A stretch of 64,000 nucleotides of DNA from Balamuthia mandrillaris (lineage: Eukaryota; Discosea; Longamoebia; Balamuthiidae), in assembly GCA_031835245.1 (NCBI GenBank), contig JAVKOQ010000036.1, positions 218,501 to 282,500 on the forward strand. The letters are read 5' to 3'. Made by a program: the position numbers and the translations under genes. Below the pieces are notes generated by a model. The model had not been told where the DNA came from. It worked only from the letters and a program-made list of their open reading frames with translations, and ran no database searches. This document shows positions 56,333 through 64,000 of the stretch, in pieces. Numbering within the stretch: position 1 is the first letter of the stretch; each line of letters begins with the position of its first letter.

Positions 56333-59300
56333 ATGTCGAACCAGGAAGGAACCACCGACGAGGTCTCTTCAGAGGCCTCCACCTTCTCTTCCACCGACAC
56401 AAATGAAGCAAAAGAAGTACCAGAGTCTTCCGATACATCAACAAAACAAGGAACCTCTTCATCCGCTTTAGCGAAAAGCAGCGCGACGAAAATTCCTAGA
56501 AGCCCTCGCTCTTCCTCGGCTCCTACTCCCCCAAACCCCACACATGCCGCCACCAGCGGTGCGCATACAACCTCTTCTTCCTCAGACACACCACCCACTT
56601 CTTCTCAATCCGAGGCCTCTACAACGGATTCTCCCTCTGGCTCCACCATTAATGGCACGCCTCGTACACCTGAAATAGAAGGCAATCTCAGGTATTTATC
56701 TTCTCTTTGTCGTTCGCTCCTGTCTTTCCTCTCTTCTCCTTGTTTTCACTTCTCAAGGCGCTAACATGGGTTGCGTTATATGTCGTGTAGCAATCTGTTA
56801 TCACTGAGCTTGCGGAAACATATTGAAGAGCGCAGACGCCTAGAAGCAGAGATAAAGGAACTACAGGCCCTCTATAACGAGGCTAAAGAGTCAAGGGCTA
56901 GAGCAGAAAAGATGGCCAAAGACAGAGTGGTCAAAATCCAAAACGACAGCAACACCAACAAAAAGCTAACAGAATTCTTTGGCACGCCTCTCTTTCGGCA
57001 TGACTTAGAGAACAGTCGCTCATCTCTGCAACGCACCGCCTCTCTTGTTAACGTGGTGGCCGAACGGCGAAAAGATATGGCGCAGCGGAAAGAACAGCTA
57101 GAAGCGGAAGAACGGCTGAAAGAAGGCGAGAAAATCTCTCGCAAGTTCTTTGGAGAGGAGAAGTTTGAACGGAACAACCTCAACGCTCTTCATGATGCCT
57201 CCTTTGCCGCCTTCTTCCGCAACTACCAAACCCAAACTCATATCGATGATTCCTCTGAAGATGAGGGAGAGGATAGTAGTACCTCTAAAAGCAAAGAGCA
57301 AGGCAGCGTTCAACAAGATCATACCGCTTCCTCTTCTGCACCCACTGCCTCACCTTCCTCACCATCACTGGAAGAACCACAAAAACAGTCTACGGCCACT
57401 GCCACAGGTGGTGCAACCTCTACTCCTCAAAAAACTACCGGAGGCACAACCGTTGGTCCAAGTGGCAAAGATGAAGACGAAGAGACTGAATCCACAGACT
57501 CATTATTGGGCTCTTTTGTCGGTCTAAGAAAGAGCTATCTCCGAGAACTAGAAGAGGTATTGCTCCTGTTCATTTATTGGCTGTTGTCTTGTTTTTTTGT
57601 TTTTGTTTTTTGTTTTTTAATTTTTTGTTTTTTGTTTTTGTTTTTGTTTTGTTTTATTTGTTTGTTTTGTTGCTTGGCTTAACATATTCCTCTGTTGTGG
57701 TTTTTTTTTAAAAAAACAAGTTTGACGAGGTTCTGAAACGGACACAGGGCTCTCCTGACGATCATGTACTTTTTGTCTCTTTTTTCTATCTTTCTACCTT
57801 TCTCTTGCAATTAATTGCACACAAGTATTGATGCCAATATCATTGTCTCGTAACAGGTACAATTTTTACACGAAACATTGACAAAACTTATGAAGGAACA
57901 CAGAGAGCTGCAGGCGAAGGCTCGGGCTTCCGAGGAGAATACACAATTTCTCGAATCGTTTAGTGCTGGTGTAAAACTCTTTGAAAAACAAGAAGATGGG
58001 TCACCAGACCAGGACGCTACTGATTGGAAAAAGCCGACCTCCTCCAAAGGTTCAAGACGAAAGAAAAGGCCCAGCAGCGGCAGTGATCAACAGCCACAGC
58101 AGTCAGCTGAGAAGGAGAACGAGAAAGAGTCAGCAATGATAACAACACAAACGACGACGACGACAACAAAGGAGGCAGAAAAGAATAACAAGCGTGGAAG
58201 TAAGAAGCGGGCGGGCAAAAGAAAGAAGAGATCCAGCGAGCGTAATATCTTATCACATCCCCAAAAAGTACCTTCGGACGTGGTTGTAAAGAAGTACCAC
58301 GAAATATCGTATGACGAGTTGGAATTAGACAGCACGCCATTGGGTAATGGTGCTTTTGGCGTCGTCTACAAAGGCCTTTGGAGGGGTAACATCATTTCTG
58401 TCGCATTCTGAACAAGAATTCCTAATTCTTTTTTTCCCCCTCACATCAAATAGGAACGACAGTAGCTGTCAAAAAGTTGATGGTGATGCTCAACGAGGAA
58501 GAGGTTTACAATTTCAAGCGAGAAGCCTCTTTGATGGAGTACGTTTCTCCCAGTTTTGCAGTCTGATGGTCTGGAACTTATTAACTGTTTGATTTCTTTT
58601 TTTTTTAAAAAAATTTTTTTCTGAAATATAGGAAATTCAGCAACCATCCAAATATTGTAAAGTTTTGTGGTATCTCCACTGAGTTTCCACATTATTGCAT
58701 CATTACAGAGTATTCAGAGAGAGGATGTGCGCGTGACGCCTTGATGAAGCATCCGGACGTGCCTTGGAAGACCATTGTGCGCATGGCCTTAGACGCTGCC
58801 GCAGGAGTGCTTCATCTCCATTGTGAAAGCATTGTTCACCGAGTATTTATCTTTCTTCTCATTTACGTCTTTTCGGACGCTGACGGCCAAATGTCCACCC
58901 GCTTTGCTTGATTTATGCAAAAGGATCTTGCCTTACGAAATCTGCTGGTGAGCAAAGACTGGAAAGTTCGGGTTGCTGATTTCGGTTTAGCCAGAATGAT
59001 ACCGAAGGTTGGTATTTGTTGTATGTAACACATGCATGTACCTTTCTTGACACCACACATCACATTCTTCACAGGAAACCTATGCCAAAACGAGGGGCAA
59101 TATTGGGGCGGTGCGATGGTTAGCTCCTGAGGTCATCCTAAAGCACATTTATAGCGAAAAATCAGACGTGTATTCATTTGGTATCGTCATGTGGGAACTA
59201 GTTACTCGGGGAGAAGAGCCGTTTGACAACATTGACAACGTGTTGGAGGTGGCGATAGGCATTATGAACAACGCCCTCCGTCCCGAGATACCCAAAGACT

Positions 59301-59419
59301 GTCCTCCTGAATGGGAGAAGCTCATGTGCGCCTGTTGGGACCAAGACCCGGAAAAGCGGCCTGATTTTGCTGAGATTCACAAGCAGCTCAAAACTTACCT
59401 GGACAGCTTACCTGACTGA
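56333..59419 (+). CDS. Protein kinase with tyrosine-kinase-type catalytic loop and N-terminal coiled coil
   Basis: Eight or nine exons from ATG 56333 to TGA 59417-59419. Residues 1-120 are Ser/Thr-rich; a coiled coil follows (RKHIEERRRLEAEIKELQAL), then a disordered and basic linker. The kinase domain has LGNGAFGVVYKGLWRG (P-loop), VAVKKL (lysine), HRDLALRNLL (catalytic loop), VADFGLAR (DFG) and GAVRWLAPEV, ending with CWDQDPEKRPDFAEI. HRDLA-x-RN is the tyrosine-kinase form of the loop, while the overall sequence is TKL-like, so it could phosphorylate Tyr, Ser/Thr or both. Introns fall within HR|DLAL and MIPK|ETY. The coiled coil suggests dimerisation. Confidence 0.9.
57580..57668 (+). repeat. 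TTTTG tract in kinase intron
   Basis: TTTTTGTTTTG-type units inside the intron after the RELEE exon. It serves as a long pyrimidine-rich stretch. Confidence 0.7.
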
Positions 59420-60015
59420 TACTTTCCTCTTTCCTCTTTTTTTTTCAACCCAAACAAAAAGCTTGATGTACTCTTCTATCAATTGCTTGTGATTTGTTTA
59501 TGCAATCCCCTCTCCCCCCCAAAAAAAAAAAAGCCCTTTTGCAACAAGTTAAGTTTTCCAGCGAAATCGGCGAAGCTTAAAACGCCCAGAAGCCTTGTCC
59601 CTAAAAGAAACCTTTGCGTGTACAGGATGGTTCACCGCCTACAAGCACAGTCCTAACGGAGGAACTATGCACACTTTCTGTGGATCAGTATGGGGTGTAC
59701 CTGGCTCCAGAAATACTGGTGCGTGTGGTGGCGGAGAAGTACCCTTTCCCTTCTCTGTGAACTGGCTTTTGCTGTTTCATAACGTAACATTTTCTTTGTT
59801 TGTCCCAAGCAACAAAATTGTCTTAATTAATATTTTTAAAGAAGAAAACGGAAGACCAAAACTCCGGCTGGTCCTCGAGTACGCAATATCAACGTGCAAA
59901 TAATTGGTTCACGGCGGTGTGCTTATTTGCTGATAGCAGGAAACCAAGTGCAGCGTTCTGTTACTTGGTTCTTTTCTTTGGACAGCAAGCCATAAGATAC
60001 ACGGAACCATTGAAA
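59420..60015. other. Intergenic; one exon-like stretch
   Basis: About 600 bases between kinase and receptor genes. From about 59624 to 59750 the sequence has protein-like composition in one frame (LSVDQYGVYLAPEILVRVVA) flanked by a cag acceptor but no good donor. I do not recognise it. Confidence 0.35.
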
Positions 60016-62352
60016 ATGAGAGGAAGCAGACGTTTGGTAGCGTTGTGCTTCTTTGTATGTTGCTCTGTTTTCTTCCAGTTCGTCGATTCTCAAACATGTA
60101 CTCCGTGGCGAGGAACTCCTAAAGCTTGTGAAGCTTATGGCTACGTCGGTGTGTTTTTTCATTGTTTTTTAGGTCTATTTTTTAGCGAGGTTCACTCAAA
60201 AAAAAAACCATCACCACTGAAAAAAAGCTGAAGAAACAATGGTTTTTATTCCGCCTGACACAACCTATGAAGCGTTGGAAGGTACAGCTGGTTACATGAT
60301 GAACTTGCCAGGTCTTTCAGAGGCTCCCTTGGAGTGCACAAGGGTAATGGCTGGACCCGTCTCCTGTGGTTACTTCTTTCGTCCATGCATTCAACATAAC
60401 AATGGTATGGTGTATTGGCTTGGTTCAATTTCTTTCGAGCAGTTGCATTGCTTCGTTGCTGAACTGGTGATTCTTCTTTTTCTTGTTTTCCCCTGCTTTA
60501 CCTTTTCAGACTCGTATCCTCTCCCACAACAGCTATGCTTGGATATTTGCCTAGACTCAAGTAATGTTCTTTCTTATCTTTTGTTTGTGAGGATTAGCAC
60601 TCAACTAAATGTTATTCTTAGTCAAGTATTGCACAGAGTTCGCCCTGTCCATCGGCATAACAGACCTTTGGCAGTTCTTCTACGTTCCTCCAGGAGTGGA
60701 AAAGCCAGTAGACTGTGGTCCACAAGAAGTCGACTACTGGGCACAAAATGTGACTCTCTTCGCTAACGGGACGTACTCTTACTTCCTGCCAATAAATTCT
60801 TCCTCGAAGGAAGTGCGAGTGGAATGCCACAAAGTAATGAAACGAACAGATCAAGTCTGTCAGGAGCCGCTTCATCAAGAGAACGAGAGATGTGGCTTTC
60901 ATTGTCCTCTTCCAGCCTACTCTGAAGAGGAGTATGACGCATTGAAAGTGATTCAAATGGTCTTTGGATGGATTTCTTTGGTGAGTACATATTGAAACTG
61001 TTCCTTTCTTTCATTCTCTTCATTCTGTCACTCATCAAACTCCTTGTTTCAACATGTTGAAAAAATAAAATAACCAAGGCTGGAAGCATCATGGTGATAA
61101 TCAGTTATGCACTGAGTCCCAAGCTTCGCAAATTTCCAGCTAACTTGATCATGATGACGTGCATCTCCGCCATGATTGCAGCTGGAGCCATTATCCTTCC
61201 TACCTTTGGCGGCAGCGAAGTCATTTGGTGTGGACCTGATGGCCAATTCATTACTCCAAGCATCATTTTTAGAGTAGGAGAGAATGACACAGAGATCAGT
61301 GAGATAGTCGTGGTGCCCTTTGAGACAGAAGAGCTGGAGACTAGTGATCCGTTGTGCACGTTTCAAGGCTTTCTGTTGCATTGGGGTTTTCTCTCAGGGA
61401 CTATGTGGTGGCACATTGTCTCTTTTAACCTATTTTTATCGGTATTGTCTCTTCCTTTGTTAGACCATTTTCTTCATTTTCTTGTTCTTGTTCTTCTTCT
61501 TGTTCTTCTTCTTCTTATTCATAATGATGAATGTCAAACAGTTATTCTTTGCATCGAAGACCTGGCCCTCACAGCTAAAAGAAGTGGTTTTACCAATAGC
61601 ATATCACCTTGTGGCCTGGGGCCTTTCCTTTTTGTTTGCAGTCATACCAGCCGCAGCTGGCAAGATTGTCTTTGCCCCTGGTGGTACTTTGTATGCTTTC
61701 TTTCATTGCCTTTAAGAGAGAGTGAGAGAGAACATCAGTTTTGCATCTAACCTGTTGATCTATCTTACACACACATTTAACACAATAACTGGATAAATTC
61801 AGCTGCTTCCTATCCTCAGAAAACGACTCAGCCTACATTCTAGCCTTCTGGATAGTGCCCATTGGCTTCCTTCTGGTCACTGGTTTGGTGATGGCCTTGG
61901 CTGCGGCCTACTGCCTCCTCTCAGTTGGCCTCCGCTCCAACAAGGCCAAGGACATGCTCTCCACCTACCTACGCCTCTTTTGCTTCATCTTCTTCTTTTT
62001 CTTACTTTATGCTGCCATCTTCACCTACACTATCCATGAGAGTGGCAACTGGCAGGATATCACACGAGCGTGGGATCAGTACTTCTTATGCCTCTATGGC
62101 GAGCTGGAGGCCAGCTGTGAGCTCGGAGAGGATGCCAGCCTCTTTTCAGTGGCTATGTTGCGGGGTTTGGGCTATTCTTCCTTGGGGCTCGCGCTCTTCC
62201 TCAACTTTTTCTTTTCACGTCACAACAAGAAAGTGTGGCTACAGGTCTGTCAGCAATTGACAACAATGGGATCCCTGTCCACCCACTCCTCCAAAAAGTT
62301 GCAGCTTGACTCTATTGTGAATAATTCAGAGAAAACAACGGTAAACAGCTAA
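60016..62352 (+). CDS. Frizzled/smoothened-like receptor (fsl type)
   Basis: About seven exons from ATG 60016 to TAA 62350-62352. A signal peptide (LVALCFFVCCSVFFQFVDSQ) leads to a cysteine-rich frizzled-like domain (CTPWRGTPKACEAYGY ... PLECTRV ... CGYFFRPCI ... LCLDICLDSS ... KYC). Seven membrane helices follow, with IQMVFGWISL, IMVIISYALSPKLRKFPANL, a cysteine-bearing second extracellular region and a final LGLALFLNFFFSR. This is the layout of the Dictyostelium fsl family of class F-like receptors. The KTxxxW motif used by animal frizzleds is not seen, and the short tail is Ser/Asn-rich. Ligand and signalling route unknown. Confidence 0.9.
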
Positions 62353-62436
62353 ATAATCACGAGAGTGATATAATTCCATCCTTTTTTAAAAGCAATTTAG
62401 GGACATGTCTTGGGAAGTGTCTAAAGTGGGTAATTG

Positions 62437-63400
62437 TCAAAAAGAGGAAACATGTTGCAAACTGAAGGTGTTAATAATAGTGGAGATGGTTGAGAAGCTG
62501 ATAGTTAATGCAAGTATGAATAGTGGTGAAAAACAAAAGAGAATGATAACAGCAAAATGGTAAGAGTGAATGGTAAAGAAGATCATGGAAGAGTGAAAGT
62601 TGTTATACAGAAATAAATACAAGTATTGCCTTTGGAAGCAAGAGGTATAAATACATCCAAGTTCACAAGGATTCAGTTCAGGAGAGTATATAGGAAGGAA
62701 CAGTAACCTTATATCATGGGCCTCTACAAGGTCCAACATTAGATCTGTTGTTTCCTGGCCTACATGAACACTTGCGTTGTTCACAACAAGCACATCACTA
62801 GGAGTTAAGTGTTGTTCCTCAATGCAGAAGCACAAAAAGTTCAAAAAGTTCCATTGGCTGTTGGATTCCCAGTGAAGATCAATGATGAAAGGAACAGAAG
62901 AGAGAGTGGTCATCAACATTAAAGAGTAGTTCAGGTCCAAGTCTTCTGTGTTAATGTAGATCAAGGGTTTCCCAATGGGACCTATCCCACGTTGTGAATG
63001 TAGTTCTGAATAGACAACCCCCCCCCCCTCAAAAAAAAAGAAGAGAAAATCTATCAGAACAAAAGAAATGAAAGAGAGAAAGAGAAAAAGAGAGAAAGAA
63101 AAAGGAAAAAGAAAGATTAAAAAAGCAAGACAAATATGTACCTTTGGAAACAAAGTGTGTTAGAACTAAAACAGGAACAAAGAGAAAGATGGGAGCCAAA
63201 CGTATTTAATGAGAAGAAGAGAACAAGTGTGTTTGTGAGTGTGTTGTTTCTTCATTCATTCATTCATTGGTTCTTGGTTGTGGGAAAAGTATTTATAGTT
63301 GAGAAGGCAACCAAGGAAGGAAAAAGGCTCTGGGTTGGGAGAGTGACTTCCAAAAGCTCATCCAAAAGTTGAAAGTTATTGAGAGTTATTTCTTTGCTTG
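62437..63400 (-). mobile_element. Degenerate IS630/Tc1-mariner-like DDE transposase
   Basis: The recognisable exon (about 63010-62690) encodes VLVVNNASVHVG followed by FLPIYSPELNPCELG, the two C-terminal blocks of the DDE_3 superfamily (usual form DNASIH and PPYSPELNPIE). The second catalytic aspartate is replaced by asparagine. The upstream exon (helix-turn-helix and first aspartate) is not clear; fragments such as LLDELLEVTLPTQ near 63340 may belong to it. The element looks inactive. Composition is more AT-rich than the neighbouring genes. No terminal inverted repeats could be located by eye. Confidence 0.6.
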
Positions 63401-63538
63401 AAAGCTTCCATTTCCTGACTTATCTCTTCTTCAACTTCATCTTTATGATTGTTGATCCATGCATGTAAGCACTTTTGCCATAAATACTTGCATAATTTAG
63501 CATGATCTGACTTGGATAAATCAGTTCTGCTTTGGAAT
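63376..63538 (-). CDS. Possible terminal exon of an unknown protein
   Basis: Preceded by a tttag acceptor, this exon reads QSRTDLSKSDHAKLCKYLWQ ... WINNHKDEVEEEISQEMEAF and ends with TAA 63376-63378. It has a helical, charged character. An upstream acidic stretch (ISILDEEEETEENDDDD) at about 63900-64000 could be the preceding exon. The gene, if real, continues beyond the window or is part of the neighbouring mobile element. Confidence 0.35.
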
Positions 63539-64000
63539 CTAAAATAAAAAAAAATTAGTTAATAAAATGAGTGAGTTAGGGTTCTATGCTCGATTTTGAC
63601 CTAAGAATCAGCTTTTAAAATATACTAATAGTATCATCTTAAAGAGCAACTCAAGGGCTATAAGAAGATATATTATATGTTAGGTATTAATAAAGTGTTA
63701 CAGAGTTAGAATATTTTTGGTAGAACAAAGCACTAAAACTGTATTGTGGGTTAAGGGTTAGGGGCGGGTACTCAGAACCTACGGCATTCAACTCCCCATG
63801 GTCCATTCTATAAAACTCTAAGTCTATAAGTCTAACGGATAAAGTGGGTCAAAGTAGCAATTTTTTCAATTTTTGTATAGGAATACCTATATAATCTAAC
63901 AAGATATAATCATAATATCATCATCATCATCATTCTCCTCTGTCTCTTCCTCTTCATCCAAGATGGATATAACTGTAGTGGTAGTAGAAGTAGGAGATGA
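63539..64000. other. AT-rich window edge
   Basis: AT-rich sequence with a (CATCAT)n run near 63915-63932. A GGGTTAAGGGTTAGGGGC stretch at 63748-63765 resembles a telomere-type repeat only over two units. No complete gene seen. Confidence 0.35.

Noticed and set aside
63748-63765. Telomere-like GGGTTA repeat
   Set aside because: Only two degenerate units, flanked by unique sequence; not a telomeric or interstitial array.
1-64000. CRISPR arrays, bacterial operons or phage genes
   Set aside because: Repeats are microsatellites, minisatellites or coding repeats without spacer structure, and genes are intron-bearing eukaryotic ones.
1-64000. Complete tRNA or rRNA genes
   Set aside because: Only T-arm-like fragments were seen (near 48970, 56070 and 41385), none with a full cloverleaf.

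Overview
This window is nuclear DNA from a protist. Genes are packed on both strands, most are split by short GT-AG introns (one looks GC-AG), and low-complexity (GA/CT)n, (GAA)n and A/T-rich tracts fill introns and gaps. The gene mix points to a free-living amoebozoan of the Acanthamoeba/Balamuthia kind: WAR.NGCPW ankyrin-type repeats, a frizzled/smoothened-like receptor, SH2 proteins without animal architectures, a kinase with a tyrosine-kinase-type catalytic loop, an HNH protein and a plant-like set of biosynthetic enzymes. The genus is an inference; no rRNA, complete tRNA or organelle gene is present to confirm it.

Layout. 1-1.06 kb: no gene. 1.06-4.83 kb (-): RCC1-repeat protein. 5.4-7.9 kb (+): ammonium transporter. 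8.0-10.7 kb (-): PPR protein. 10.9-15.05 kb (-): membrane-anchored penicillin-acylase-family hydrolase, with an ankyrin-type block in the same open frame upstream (to 15.8 kb). 15.95-18.2 kb (-): GDP-hexose phosphorylase of the VTC2/GDPGP1 family with an N-terminal membrane segment. 18.3-19.2 kb (-): MogA/Cnx1G-type molybdopterin adenylyltransferase domain. 20.4-21.3 kb (-): ankyrin-type protein built of 81-bp units. 22.8-25.0 kb (+): membrane microprotein overlapping a 7-dehydrosterol reductase (DHCR7). 25.2-27.5 kb (-): BTB-BACK-SPRY-like protein. 27.7-29.6 kb (-): cysteine-synthase-like PLP enzyme. 29.95-31.6 kb (-): EamA-type transporter. 32.1-32.8 kb: GA minisatellite. 33.1-34.6 kb (+): stand-alone PADR1 zinc-domain protein. 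34.8-36.8 kb (-): very acidic coiled-coil protein.

37.1-41.1 kb (+): Cbl-like 4H/EF/SH2 protein with a second SH2 domain and a tail of repeated YxxPhiP motifs. 41.4-42.3 kb (+): PTTG1IP-like membrane protein. 42.7-44.8 kb (+): HNH-domain protein. 45.2-47.6 kb (+): RibB-RibA-RibH fusion for riboflavin synthesis. 47.7-48.8 kb (-): AIG1/GIMAP GTPase. 49.0-50.3 kb (+): SET/MYND methyltransferase. 50.8-54.7 kb (-): protein with five forkhead-like winged-helix modules. 55.3-56.0 kb (+): dual-specificity phosphatase. 56.3-59.4 kb (+): kinase with HRDLALRN loop. 60.0-62.4 kb (+): frizzled/smoothened-like receptor. 62.4-63.4 kb (-): degenerate DDE transposase. The last 0.6 kb holds an AT-rich edge with one possible terminal exon.

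There are no operons in the bacterial sense. Functional themes are phosphotyrosine-type signalling (SH2 protein, kinase, phosphatase within about 22 kb), nuclear regulation (PADR1, winged-helix, SMYD, HNH, acidic protein) and cofactor or sterol biosynthesis. A recurrent TTGTCGACAAA-like motif lies just upstream of several minus-strand start codons and is a candidate core-promoter element. Exon boundaries were read by eye from splice consensus and family conservation; several gene models sum to an exact multiple of three.
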